A stretch of 64,000 nt of DNA from an uncultured Prevotellaceae bacterium (GTDB taxonomy: Bacteria > Bacteroidota > Bacteroidia > Bacteroidales > Muribaculaceae), in the NCBI GenBank assembly GCA_900318345.1, contig ONKD01000002.1, positions 1 through 64,000 of the forward strand. The letters are read 5' to 3'. A model generated the notes under the pieces. It searched no databases and was not told the origin of the DNA. It saw only the letters and a program-made list of their open reading frames with translations. Both the position numbers and the translations under genes were made by a program. Below are positions 35,332 through 45,200 of the stretch, in pieces; position 1 is the stretch's first letter, and every line of letters begins with the position of its first letter.

Positions 35332-36606
35332 ATGAATAATAGACAATTAATATCACTTATGTGTTGCTGCCTTATGGCGGTAACTGCATTGGCTCAGTCC
35401 AGGGTGGACACTAGAACGCACATCTTTGATAACAACGTCCACTCGCTCAAGGTGTGCCTGGCCAGCAATATGTACATTCCTCCAGTGCTGATGATGAACG
35501 GTGATGACCACCTTGTCGTCAACTTTGATTACATCGATTATGATGTACATTATCTGCGGTATAGTGTCACCCATTGCAATGCCGACTGGCAACCGTCGCA
35601 GTTGGTCGAGAGCGAGTATGTGAGCGGCTTTAATTATGCCGATATCGATGATTATGCGCACAGCGAGGCGACCTATGTCCACTACTATAACTATCAGTTC
35701 GTGCTGCCAAATGCCGACATGGAGTTTCTTGTGAGCGGTAATTATCTGCTCAGCGTTTACGAGCAGGATAATCCCGAGGATATCCTATTCCAGACGCGTT
35801 TCTCGGTCTGTGAGGGCAAGGTGGGCGTTTATCCCAAAGTCACCTCTCGCACCGATGTGGAGTACAACAACCGCTTCCAGCAACTCTCCTTTGACGTGCG
35901 TTTCAAGCCAGGTCAGATCAAGGATCCTTATAGCGAGTTAACCTGCGTGGTTAATCAGAATTCCCGCGAGGATAATGCGGTGACGGTTGTTCGTCCATTG
36001 ATGGTTGGCGTTGATCACGTGACCTATGACCACAACCAGGACCTTATCTTCCCGGCAGGCAATGAGTTCCGTCGATTTGAGACGGTGGCGGCCCATACCA
36101 TCAACATGGGAGTGAAGTCAATCCGCTATTACAACCCCATGTATCATGCAACGCTCATGGTTGATGAACCGCGCAACGAGGTCCAGTACCTGTATGATAA
36201 AACGCAGTTTGGCCGTTTCACCATCCGCAATGCTGAGGCTTACGGTGAGAATGCCCTCGAAGCCGACTACATGATTACCCACTTCACGCTCAACACCGAC
36301 GGCAAACTTAATGGTGGCAACGTGTGGCTCTATGGCGAGTTCCTCAATGGATATCCCGCTTCGCAGGCGATCATGAAATATGACGCCAACAGCGGATGCT
36401 ACACTGCCGACCTGTTGCTCAAGCAGGGCGCTTATAATTATATGTACCTGTGGGTTCCTGACGGCTCATCGGTAGGGCAGACCGGCAAAATAGAGGGTGA
36501 CCACTATGAGACGGTCAACGAGTACACTGTCAAGGTCTATGACCGACCCATGGGCGAGCGCTACGACCACTTCGTTGGCTACGGCGTCGCCTACTCTGGC
36601 AAGTGA
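35332..36606 (+). CDS. DUF5103 domain exported protein
   Basis: A 424-aa exported protein with signal peptide to about residue 22 (TALAQ). The rest matches the DUF5103 pattern: an N-terminal beta domain (VNFDYIDYDVHYLRYSVTHCNADWQPSQL), a central YNNRFQQLSFDVRF region and a C-terminal beta-sandwich with YNYMYLWVPDG. The family is common in Bacteroidetes and its role is unknown. It follows the exchanger by 65 bp on the same strand, without clear co-function, and converges on nspC. Confidence 0.85.
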   Translation: MNNRQLISLMCCCLMAVTALAQSRVDTRTHIFDNNVHSLKVCLASNMYIPPVLMMNGDDHLVVNFDYIDYDVHYLRYSVTHCNADWQPSQLVESEYVSGFNYADIDDYAHSEATYVHYYNYQFVLPNADMEFLVSGNYLLSVYEQDNPEDILFQTRFSVCEGKVGVYPKVTSRTDVEYNNRFQQLSFDVRFKPGQIKDPYSELTCVVNQNSREDNAVTVVRPLMVGVDHVTYDHNQDLIFPAGNEFRRFETVAAHTINMGVKSIRYYNPMYHATLMVDEPRNEVQYLYDKTQFGRFTIRNAEAYGENALEADYMITHFTLNTDGKLNGGNVWLYGEFLNGYPASQAIMKYDANSGCYTADLLLKQGAYNYMYLWVPDGSSVGQTGKIEGDHYETVNEYTVKVYDRPMGERYDHFVGYGVAYSGK

Positions 36607-36615
36607 TCCCGCTTC

Positions 36616-37761
36616 TCAAGACATTCGGGTCTTGTAATCGAGGTAATCAAATTCCCTGAGGATTTCCACGCTTCCGTCAATCCGTTTGAATAGGATGGAC
36701 GGATGCTGCACACCGTTAAACATATTGGTCTTGACGGTGGTGTAGTGGTTCATGTCCTCAAAGGTGATGCGGTCGCCTATCTTGAGCGGTTTCTCAAAAC
36801 TCCAGTCGCCCACATAGTCCCCGCTCAAGCACGAATTACCGCCCATGCGGTAAGTGGGTTTCGACGGGTCCACCTCGTCGAGGGCTTGGGTGATTTTGGG
36901 TTTATAGGGCATCTCTAGGCAGTCGGGCATGTGGCAGGCAAACGACACGTCAACAATGGCCGTGTTGATGCCGCTGTTGCTCACCACATCGACGACGGTT
37001 GCCTCGAGGTCACCAGTCTGCCAGCACCAGGCGCTGCCGGGTTCAAGAATGATGTCCAGGTTAGGGTAGGCTCCTTGGAAAGCGCCCAGCACTTGCTCCA
37101 GGTGCCTGATGTTGTAACCCTCGCGGGTCATGAGGTGCCCGCCACCCATGTTGAGCCACTTGAGGCGTGGCAGGTATTTTCCGAACTGCTGTTTTAACGC
37201 CAGCAGCACTTTTTCCAAGTCAAAACTCGTGCTCTCGCACAAGGCATGGAAATGGAAGCCCTCAATCCCCTCGGGCAACTCGTCGAGGTCGCTCGCCAGT
37301 ACGCCGAAGCGCGATCCTGGGCAGCAGGGATTGTAAATATCGGTCTCGATGACCGAGCACATGGGGTTCACACGCAAGCCGCAACTCACCTGCTCACCAG
37401 GCCAGTCCTCATTGTGGGCCTTGACCTTGTCAGCAAATCTGAGGTACTGCTCCACAGAGTTAAAGGTGATGTGAGAACTGCCGGCGATATAGGCATTGAT
37501 GGTCTCATCGGTATAGGCGGGACAGTAGGTGTGGGCACGGCACTTCAGCTCATCGTTGGCGAGTAGCATCTCGTTCACCGAGCTGGCGGTGGAGACGACG
37601 CCATAGTCCCTGAACACGTCAAACGTGCGCCACAGCGCGTTGGCCTTGAATGCCATGATGATTTCAACGCCGGTGCGCTGGGCAACGCCTGTTATCAACT
37701 CGATGTTGCGGCGCAACTTTTCCTCATACACGATGTAATATGGTGTCTTGTAGTCGGTCAT
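36616..37761 (-). CDS. nspC: Carboxynorspermidine/carboxyspermidine decarboxylase
   Basis: PLP enzyme that decarboxylates carboxy(nor)spermidine, the last step of the alternative spermidine pathway. The 381-aa product is an alanine-racemase-fold type III decarboxylase. The PLP lysine is Lys39 in MAFKANALW. LNMGGGH (about 210) and LEPGSAW are phosphate and substrate segments. The partner-subunit Cys is in GGNSCLSGDY. It lies 5 bp after uvrD, so they are co-transcribed. It complements aguA-aguB, which supply putrescine. Its carboxyspermidine dehydrogenase partner is not in the window. Confidence 0.95.
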   Translation of the reverse strand: MTDYKTPYYIVYEEKLRRNIELITGVAQRTGVEIIMAFKANALWRTFDVFRDYGVVSTASSVNEMLLANDELKCRAHTYCPAYTDETINAYIAGSSHITFNSVEQYLRFADKVKAHNEDWPGEQVSCGLRVNPMCSVIETDIYNPCCPGSRFGVLASDLDELPEGIEGFHFHALCESTSFDLEKVLLALKQQFGKYLPRLKWLNMGGGHLMTREGYNIRHLEQVLGAFQGAYPNLDIILEPGSAWCWQTGDLEATVVDVVSNSGINTAIVDVSFACHMPDCLEMPYKPKITQALDEVDPSKPTYRMGGNSCLSGDYVGDWSFEKPLKIGDRITFEDMNHYTTVKTNMFNGVQHPSILFKRIDGSVEILREFDYLDYKTRMS

Positions 37762-37766
37762 AATGA

Positions 37767-40175
37767 TTACAATATTTCAAATTTTGCAAATTTCAATAGC
37801 AGTTTGCGGGTTTGTCCGTCAGCAAATGTCACATCAATCTTGGCATCGCTGCCGCTGGTATCGATGCTGGTCACTGTGCCGCGTCCAAACCGTTGGTGCA
37901 ATATTTGGCTGCCTGCTTTTAACTCATCGGCAGTATGAATGGCAAAGTTGCCACTTGCGGTAACAGGCGGGGGTGCGGGGGATGTTATTCTTTTTGGACT
38001 GGACGGAGACGCAAGATTTTGCCTCTCTACAGTGGATTGATGTGATGGCTTGGCTGGTGTCGAGGGGCGGGGCGGCGGTGCTGGACGAGTGGACTTGTTG
38101 CGCGTGGCACCAAAGTCATCATCATCCCAGCGTGACCGTTTGCGTGATGGCGCAGGAGCCGCGTTGGTGCTGCCCATCATCAGGTATTCGGGTGCGATGT
38201 CCCGCAGGAAACGGCTCATGACGCAACTCTTGGTCTGCCCGTTGTGATAACGCGAGGTGGCATAGGTGATTACGCAGTTCACCTCGGCGCGTGTGATGGC
38301 AACATACAGCAACCGGCGTTCCTCCTCAATCTGGTACAGTGAGCCGGCACTCATGGCACTGGGGAACAGGTCTTCCTCCACGCCCACGATGATAACGTTC
38401 TTGAACTCAAGTCCCTTGGCGGCATGGACGGTCATCAATGTCACTTTTTCTCCATCGGGGTCGTTCATGTCCTGGTCGGTGAGCAACGAGGTCTCGGCCA
38501 GGAAGTCACCGATTTGGCAATGCTCGTCGCCGCTCTCCTCCTTGCCTTGCTGGAAATCATTGACGGCGTTGATCAGCTCGTCAAGGTTCTCGATGCGGCT
38601 AATGTTCTCGGGCGTGCTGTCGCCCATGAGTATGCTCTTGATCTTGGTTTGTCTCACGGTTTCTTGGGCTACCGCGAGCGCGTCGCTGCCGTTCTGGTCC
38701 AACTCAATCAAGCCCTTGATCAGGGTGGCGAAGGCCTCCAGTTTTGACAAGGTGCCTCGATTGGCGTTGAGTCCGTATTGTTCGGGCTGGTTGATGACCT
38801 GCCACATGCTCACCCCGTTTTCGGTAGCGCAATGGTTAATCTTCCCCACGGTGGTGTCACCGATTCCCCTGCTGGGGTAGTTGATGACGCGCCTCAATGC
38901 CTCGTCGTCATCGGGATTGATGATGAGCCTGAAGTAGCAGATGGCGTCTTTCACCTCCTTGCGCTGGTAGAACGACAATCCGCCATAGATGCGGTAAGGA
39001 ATCGCGCTGCGCATGTTGCCGTGCTTGTCACGACGTCCGCCGTTGCTCAGGGCTTCCTCCAGCACGCGTGACTGGGCATTGGTGCGGTAAAGCACGGCAT
39101 AATCCTCATAGCTGTCGCCCTGACGGGCTTTTAACGCGGCAATCTGGTTGGCCACGACGTAGGCTTCCTCATAGTCGCTATAGCACTGGATGACAGGAAT
39201 GCGATCGCCCACCTGGTTCTTGCTGAACAGGTGCTTGGCGATTTGCCCCTTGTTCTTCTCGATGAGGCTGTTGGCGGCATCGGTGATAGTTTGGGTAGAG
39301 CGGTAGTTGCGCTCCAGCTTGAACGTCTTGATGCCGGGGTAAAACTTGTTTAACCTCAATATGTTGTCGATATTGGCGCCACGGAAACTGTAGATGCTCT
39401 GTGCGTCATCGCCCACAACACACAAGCGATCATACTTGCGGCTCAGCTGGTGCACGATGAGATGCTGCGAGAAGTTGGTGTCCTGATACTCGTCAACGAG
39501 GATATAGCGGAAGAATTCCTGGTACTGCTCGAGTACGTCAGGATGGTCGCGCAGCATCAGGTTGGTGTTGAACAACAGGTCATCAAAGTCCATCGCCCCG
39601 GCGATGCGGCATCGTTTCCAATAGGCCCTGTAGATGTTCACAATCTCGGGGCGCATGGCATCGCGGTCAGCGTCAATCAGGTTCTGGTTACGGGCATAAT
39701 CGTCGGGCGCGATTAAGGCGTTCTTGGCATTGCTGATGATGGTTTGTATCAACGCGGGTTTATATAGCTTATCATCCAGCCCCATGTCCTTGATGATGAG
39801 CTTGATGAGGGAGCGTGAATCGCTCTGGTCATAGATGGTGAAATCGGGCTTGAACCCAATGACTTCGGCGTTGCGGCGCAGCAGGCGAGAGAAAATGGAG
39901 TGGAACGTGCCCATCCACAGTTGGGCAGCGACATCAGGACCGGCAAGCGGCTCGATGCGTTCCCGCATCTCGCGAGCAGCCTTGTTGGTAAAGGTCAGAG
40001 CCATGACGCGCCACGGCTCATAGCCCAAATGGAGCAGGTGCACGATCTTATAGGTTAGCACACGCGTCTTGCCCGACCCCGCGCCGGCAATCACCAGCTG
40101 AGGCCCGTCGCAATACTCGACAGCCGCCCGCTGTTGTTCGTTCAGTTTCTCCAGGTATTTCTCGTCGTCGTTCAT
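37767..40175 (-). CDS. uvrD: UvrD/PcrA/Rep-type DNA helicase
   Basis: ATP-dependent 3'-5' DNA helicase for repair and replication-fork maintenance. At 802 aa it has all SF1 motifs: Q motif (EQQRAAVEY), Walker A GAGSGKTRVLTYK (about 31-43), DEYQDTN (Walker B, about 228-234), QSIYSFRGA, and motif VI VAITRAEVNC (about 660). The C-terminal 130 residues are a disordered Pro/Ser/Lys linker and a small tail domain (GSQILHQRFGRGTVTSID). Within this linker, residues about 716-724 (VERQNLAS) come from the 25-bp palindromic repeat at 38006-38030. Middle gene of a three-gene operon. Confidence 0.95.
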   Translation of the reverse strand: MNDDEKYLEKLNEQQRAAVEYCDGPQLVIAGAGSGKTRVLTYKIVHLLHLGYEPWRVMALTFTNKAAREMRERIEPLAGPDVAAQLWMGTFHSIFSRLLRRNAEVIGFKPDFTIYDQSDSRSLIKLIIKDMGLDDKLYKPALIQTIISNAKNALIAPDDYARNQNLIDADRDAMRPEIVNIYRAYWKRCRIAGAMDFDDLLFNTNLMLRDHPDVLEQYQEFFRYILVDEYQDTNFSQHLIVHQLSRKYDRLCVVGDDAQSIYSFRGANIDNILRLNKFYPGIKTFKLERNYRSTQTITDAANSLIEKNKGQIAKHLFSKNQVGDRIPVIQCYSDYEEAYVVANQIAALKARQGDSYEDYAVLYRTNAQSRVLEEALSNGGRRDKHGNMRSAIPYRIYGGLSFYQRKEVKDAICYFRLIINPDDDEALRRVINYPSRGIGDTTVGKINHCATENGVSMWQVINQPEQYGLNANRGTLSKLEAFATLIKGLIELDQNGSDALAVAQETVRQTKIKSILMGDSTPENISRIENLDELINAVNDFQQGKEESGDEHCQIGDFLAETSLLTDQDMNDPDGEKVTLMTVHAAKGLEFKNVIIVGVEEDLFPSAMSAGSLYQIEEERRLLYVAITRAEVNCVITYATSRYHNGQTKSCVMSRFLRDIAPEYLMMGSTNAAPAPSRKRSRWDDDDFGATRNKSTRPAPPPRPSTPAKPSHQSTVERQNLASPSSPKRITSPAPPPVTASGNFAIHTADELKAGSQILHQRFGRGTVTSIDTSGSDAKIDVTFADGQTRKLLLKFAKFEIL
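38006..38030 (-). repeat. 25-bp palindromic repeat inside uvrD
   Basis: Read on the minus strand: GTA, GAGAGGCAA, AATC, TTGCGTCTC. One base differs from the copies in aroC and the M64 gene. Falls in the linker before the C-terminal tail domain. Confidence 0.9.
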
Positions 40176-40185
40176 CTTGATGATT

Positions 40186-40638
40186 CTATAAATCAGTGTA
40201 GCATGGCACCTCCTCCAGGAACTGGTAGCTGTTTTTCTCGTAGTCGATGTGGCAGCAATAGTGTTCGAGTCCGTTGCTCACGATTAGGTATCGGGCCTTG
40301 AGCACCATGTTGTACCGCACGATTTGGTCAAACGTCTTCTGTGTGATGTTGATGTGTGGTGCTTTGTATTCGATGATGACCAGTGGCTCGCCCATGCGGT
40401 CGGCAACCACGGTGTCGCAGCGCCGCGCGATGCCGTTCTGTGTGAGCGACACCTCATTGCCCATCAATGCGGCGGGGAACCCCTTATCGGCGATGAGCCA
40501 CTCCACAAAGTGCTGCCTCACCCATTCCTCGGGTGTGAGCGCGACCCAGCGGTCCCGCAGCCGGTCATGGATGGTCCATGAGCCGCCCTCGGTCTTCTTC
40601 ACCTTAAAGTTGTATTCCGGTAAATTCAGTTCCACCAT
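40186..40638 (-). CDS. HsdR N-terminal-like PD-(D/E)xK nuclease-fold protein
   Basis: A 150-aa protein with the fold of the type I restriction HsdR N-terminal domain. Conserved elements: TPEEWVRQHFVEWLI (about 34-48), then Asp in RRCDTVVAD (about 73) and the ExK pair in IEYKAP (about 92-95), completing a PD-(D/E)xK site. No helicase, HsdM or HsdS gene follows, so it is not a restriction system. Stand-alone versions are common in Bacteroidetes and of unknown function. The ATG at 40638 is chosen because a TATCTTTG box (40660-40667, minus) lies in the longer frame. uvrD follows after 10 bp. Confidence 0.85.
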   Translation of the reverse strand: MVELNLPEYNFKVKKTEGGSWTIHDRLRDRWVALTPEEWVRQHFVEWLIADKGFPAALMGNEVSLTQNGIARRCDTVVADRMGEPLVIIEYKAPHINITQKTFDQIVRYNMVLKARYLIVSNGLEHYCCHIDYEKNSYQFLEEVPCYTDL

Positions 40639-40659
40639 TGCTATCTCAAATTCTATCCA

Positions 40660-40708
40660 CAAAGATACAACAATTCTCTTATTTATCCCGAGAAAAACAC
40701 TACCTTTG
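40660..40708. promoter_or_regulatory. Divergent -7 boxes for the HsdR_N-like gene and the M64 gene
   Basis: TATCTTTG (40660-40667, minus) and TACCTTTG (40701-40708, plus). Neither has a clear TTG at 19-21 bp, so only the -7 calls are firm. Confidence 0.55.
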
Positions 40709-40729
40709 CAAAAAAACATTTCAATAATA

Positions 40730-42148
40730 ATGAAAAAACCGATTATCCTTCTTTTACTTGTCGTTCTAGCGGCAATAGGTGTAAATGCCCAGTCGTTTGA
40801 TGAGTGCTTTAATGACAGCACGTTGCGCCTCGACTATGTTTTTGCCGGTAATAACCACGACCAGCAGATTTTCTTCGAGAAAGCTTGTGTCACCCCACGA
40901 TGGGCAGGCCGTAAGGGCCGTCTTGCCGATGTCCCCCTCAAGGGCAACGGCCAGTTAACCGTTAAGGATCACGAGACGGGCCAGACGCTCTATGTCCACA
41001 CATTCTCGACGCTTTTCCAGGAGTGGCAGGCCACCGAGGAGGCCACTCAGGTCAACCGCGCCTTTGAGACCAGCTACAATGTGCCGATGCCCAAGCGCCC
41101 AGTTGACATCACCGTGACCCTGACCGACTTCCACGGCAAGGTGGTTGCCTCGATGACGCATACCGTCGACCCCACTGACATCCTCATCCGCCGCATGGGG
41201 GATAACGGCATCCCTTATTATTACATCTGGAAGGGCAAGACTGTAGAGACGCAAAATCTTGCGTCTCCCGACCAGCCCGGTCAGCGCAATTACATGCCCA
41301 GCGAAGGCCCCATTGGCGGTGAGCCCGACATCACGTCATGCATTGATTTGGCCATCGTTGCCGAGGGCTACACCCATGCCCAGATGGGCAAGTTCTATAA
41401 CGACTGCCAGCGTGCTGTCGATGCCCTGTTCGCCCGCGAGCCGTTCAAGTCACTCAAGAACCGCTTCAATGTCGTTGCTGTGGCAGCCGAGTCGCTCGAC
41501 GGTGGTCCCAGCGTTCCCCACTTGGGCCGTTGGCGCAATACTGCTGTGAGCACCAACTATGACACCTTCTACAGCGACCGCTACCTCACAACCCGCGACA
41601 TCCACCACCTCTACGACGTGTTGTCATGTGTGCCCTTTGAGCACATCATCGTGCTGGTCAATAGCGACACCTATGGTGGCGGTGGCATTTATAACCAAGT
41701 GATGATCACCACCAGCGACCATCCCACCTTTGCCCAGGTGCTCGTCCACGAGTTCGGGCATTCTTATGCCGGCCTGGGCGACGAGTATTTCTATGACGAT
41801 TCCTACGAGTCCATGTATCCCGCCGACACCGAACCCTGGGAGCCTAACCTGACCACCCTTGTGGACTTCAACAGCAAGTGGGCCGACATGCTCCCCAAGG
41901 GCACCGCCATCCCCACGCCTCCTGATCCCAAGGTTCCCAATTACCGCAAGATCACCAATGACAAGGAGCGCCGCCTGCTCAATGCCGCCACCCAGCGCGT
42001 CGGCGTCTTCGAGGGTGGGGGATACCAGTCCAAGGGCGTTTACCGCCCTGCCCAGGAGTGCCGCATGAAAATCAACGAGGTTGAGGACTTCTGTCCCGTC
42101 TGCTCCCGCGCCATCCAGCGCATCACCGACTTCTACACCGCCCAGTAA
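40730..42148 (+). CDS. M64-family (IgA peptidase-like) exported metallopeptidase
   Basis: A 472-aa secreted zinc peptidase. Signal peptide MKKPIILLLLVVLAAIGVNAQ. An N-terminal beta domain (about 22-165) precedes the M64 catalytic domain (about 195-470) with zinc motif H340-E341-x-x-H344 in VHEFGHSYAGLGDEY. Family founder is the Clostridium ramosum IgA protease; most gut members have unknown substrates. The linker at residues 172-179 (VETQNLAS) is the 25-bp palindromic repeat (41243-41267), placed exactly between domains. The long frame to 40274 is not used because signal peptide and promoter box set the ATG at 40730. Confidence 0.93.
   Translation: MKKPIILLLLVVLAAIGVNAQSFDECFNDSTLRLDYVFAGNNHDQQIFFEKACVTPRWAGRKGRLADVPLKGNGQLTVKDHETGQTLYVHTFSTLFQEWQATEEATQVNRAFETSYNVPMPKRPVDITVTLTDFHGKVVASMTHTVDPTDILIRRMGDNGIPYYYIWKGKTVETQNLASPDQPGQRNYMPSEGPIGGEPDITSCIDLAIVAEGYTHAQMGKFYNDCQRAVDALFAREPFKSLKNRFNVVAVAAESLDGGPSVPHLGRWRNTAVSTNYDTFYSDRYLTTRDIHHLYDVLSCVPFEHIIVLVNSDTYGGGGIYNQVMITTSDHPTFAQVLVHEFGHSYAGLGDEYFYDDSYESMYPADTEPWEPNLTTLVDFNSKWADMLPKGTAIPTPPDPKVPNYRKITNDKERRLLNAATQRVGVFEGGGYQSKGVYRPAQECRMKINEVEDFCPVCSRAIQRITDFYTAQ
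41243..41267 (+). repeat. 25-bp palindromic repeat inside the M64 gene
   Basis: GTA, GAGACGCAA, AATC, TTGCGTCTC; identical over 25 bp to 21671-21695 in aroC, but read in a different frame (VETQNLAS instead of CRDAKSCVS). Confidence 0.92.
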
Positions 42149-42161
42149 TCAATAAAGGAAA

Positions 42162-42189
42162 GGGGTGTGCCCAATGCTGGACACGCCCC
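42162..42189. terminator. Terminator between convergent M64 and ASH-repeat genes
   Basis: GGGGTGTG-C-CCA pairs with TGG-A-CACGCCCC around an ATGC tetraloop (12-bp stem, one T-G pair and one mismatch). The minus-strand tail TTCCTTTATT is T-rich. Confidence 0.75.
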
Positions 42190-42213
42190 AAACAATCAAA
42201 CGTTAAACTAACC

Positions 42214-45200
42214 TTATTTGAGCATCAGCTTGGTGCTCTTTTCTCTAATTCTCACGATATAAATACCACTTGCATTGACGGGAATCTCGTTGCGACCCGC
42301 CTCGAGGTCAACTTCCCTGATATGACCTGCGATGTCGCTGATTACTGCGCTTTGTTCAATTGGACTCTCGATGATGATGCTTAGACCCTCAGCATAAACC
42401 TTAGCACCCATCTGCAACTCATACACGTTAGTGATGGGATCCCCATAGGCATCTTGTGACCCATTCGTGAATACATCTTCACCACCATCGCCTTCACCCT
42501 CAGGCTCAATCATGCCGATTTCCGCAGGCTCCATTCCGCCACTATCATAACTTAGGTTGACAGTTTTGGACCAAGCACTGCCGCCACTAATCGTGATTGT
42601 ACCAGTTGCAATCTGGAGGCTGAGTGGGGCATTACATTGCACTGTTACAGTTACGCCATTAGCAGCTTGTGACGCAGTGATAGTTTTTGGACTGACTGAG
42701 AAAGGCGCACCACTACAAGTAAGAGTCAGACTGCCGCTCAAATAGTAGCCCTTTACCGTAAAAGTCTTAGTTTTAGATACTGTTGTGAAACTCAATGAAG
42801 AGACACTTGTTGTGATTTCAGCACATTTACCGCTTAGGCTGACTTTTTTGTCTGCGGCATTACCGCTATTATCTTTGATTGTCAAGGTTGCGGCGTGTTC
42901 GCCTCTGACGCTAGGCTTGTAGATTACCGTTACTTCTTTGCCTGCTTTTGCCTCGGCTGCAGTGATTGTTTTAGGTTCGACCGAGAAGTATGAACTTGTT
43001 GACAATGTCAGATCGCCTGTATAGTATCCTTTTATGGTGAACTTTTTAGAGGTAACCTTGTTTACAGGGACAGTTCCGAAATCCAAAGATGAAGGATTGC
43101 CTGTGATGGCTGCACATTTTCCAGTTACAGTAAGTTTGGCAATAGCATCGCCGCTGCTGAAAGTGAATACCCGAGTATACTCGCCACCACTAGTCGGCTC
43201 GAAGGTTACCGTCACTTTGCCGCCTGCTGAAGGCAATCCGACATCCACAGACGGTGAAATAGTAAACCCTTCTTCAAGTGCCGAAACAATAGAGATTCGG
43301 TCACTTAGGTTAGTTCCCGTCACCGTAAAGGTATGAGGAGGAATGGATTCTCCTTCTTTAACGGTGCCAAAGTCGTATGACGAGGGCGTGATATCAATGG
43401 CAGCACACTTTCCTGTCAGGCTAACCGGTTTACTTTCTGCGCCTCCTCCACTGATAGTCAGAATTGCGATGTGATTTCCACCAGCTGTAGGGGTATAGGT
43501 CACGGTCACGGTTTTTCCTGCGGCAGCCTCAGCAGCAGTGATTGTGGTGGGGGTGACAGTGAAATAAGGCCTATTAGATGACAGTGTCAGGTTACCAGTC
43601 AGATTAGTACCTGTTACAGTGAATGTTTTGGAAGCAGTTTTGCCCTTGACTACAGTGCCGAAATCCAGAGATGTGGTATTTGTTTTGATGGTAGGTGGAA
43701 TGACGCAGTCGCCTACTACGTTGATTTTAGCAACAGCATCACCGCTGCTTAGAGTGATTTCTTGGCTATAACTACCTTCATAAGTGGGTTTGAAAGTTAC
43801 CGTCACTTTTCCGCCGGTGGCGGGCAAATTATCCGGAGTAATTGTAAAGCCATCTTCCTGCGGCCATGCGAGAACGATAGGATCATTCAGGTTGTTGCCC
43901 TTCACTGTGAAGATAGCGAGTGTGTCCGTTCCCGCATTGACGGTGCCAAAATCGTAATTCGATGGCGTGACAATAATACTTTGATTGGTAACACAGGTAC
44001 CAGAAAGGTTGACTTTCGGTCTGTCTTGATCTTGCAAGCCTCCCCCAGCAATGGTTAGGATCGCATTGTAGGCGCCTACTGCTGTAGGTGTGAAGGTTAC
44101 AGTCACAGTATTATTGATGGCTGCTTCTTCAGGTGAAATCCTATCCGGAGAGACTTTATAACAACTGTTGTTAGTAAAAAGTGACAAATCACTAGTCAAA
44201 TTTTCACCCTTAATGATTAATTGTTGTGAGAAAGTCTGGCCGATAACCACATTACCAAAATTCAAGAATGATTCTGAAGGAGTAACTGAGGGGACTACAC
44301 AGTTGCCTTTTAAATTGATAGGCACATCAATGGCCTTTCCACCGCTGATGAGAAGAGTTGCGTCATGACAACCTTCCTCTGTGGGAGTATAAGTCACTGT
44401 AACAGGTACACCCTCACCCTTTGCTGCGTCCTCCGCTGTAATATGACTAGGTTCAACCGTGTAATTTGAGTTGCTGGGTACTAGTGTTAAGTCCCCTGCC
44501 AGGTTATAACCTTTTACCAAAAACGTTTCGGGCTTCTCTTCACCTATAATCACATTACCAAAATCTAAATCCGATTTGTCCGCTGTAATTGTTCGTTCTG
44601 TAGCAGTGCCAATGTGATCTTCGAGTCCAGAAAAATTCACTATGGGAACAAATGAAGCCCAGTCAGGTAAAGGCTTCCCATCAAAATCAAATTCACACAT
44701 AACTAAAAATCTGAATAGGTGTGAACCAGCAACAGTAGGCTTGTAGGTTACTGATATGAATTGTCTGTCAGCGCCCTCATCCACATCAATATCAACTGGT
44801 CGTAAAGATGATGGATTTACTGAGAACATATTTGATTCACAAAGCGCGTCAAGATTAGTATCTGTAGATAATGCCAAAGGTATTTCTGTCAAACATAGTT
44901 TTAATCTCATGGATAATTTTTCTAGAGACAATTCAACTCCGTATTTACGTAAGAATTTTTTAGTGATTTCTGTTGATGCACAAATGACTTCGGTTAATGT
45001 ATAAAGATTATGTCCCCACACGTAATAAGTCTTTGTTGCAGACTTTCCTACTGTTACATCATTGAATGGGTCGCTCTCATCTACTTCCCAAATATTAATT
45101 TTCGGTGCATAATCATTGATTGCTTGTATTACCAGTGCCGCAAGAGCCCCTCCTCTCAGCTCATTTTCATCAACAGATTCATAGTCATCGGAATTAAATC

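Noticed and set aside
40186-40638. Type I restriction-modification system
   Set aside because: Only the HsdR N-terminal fold is present. There is no helicase motor, HsdM or HsdS gene in the neighbourhood.
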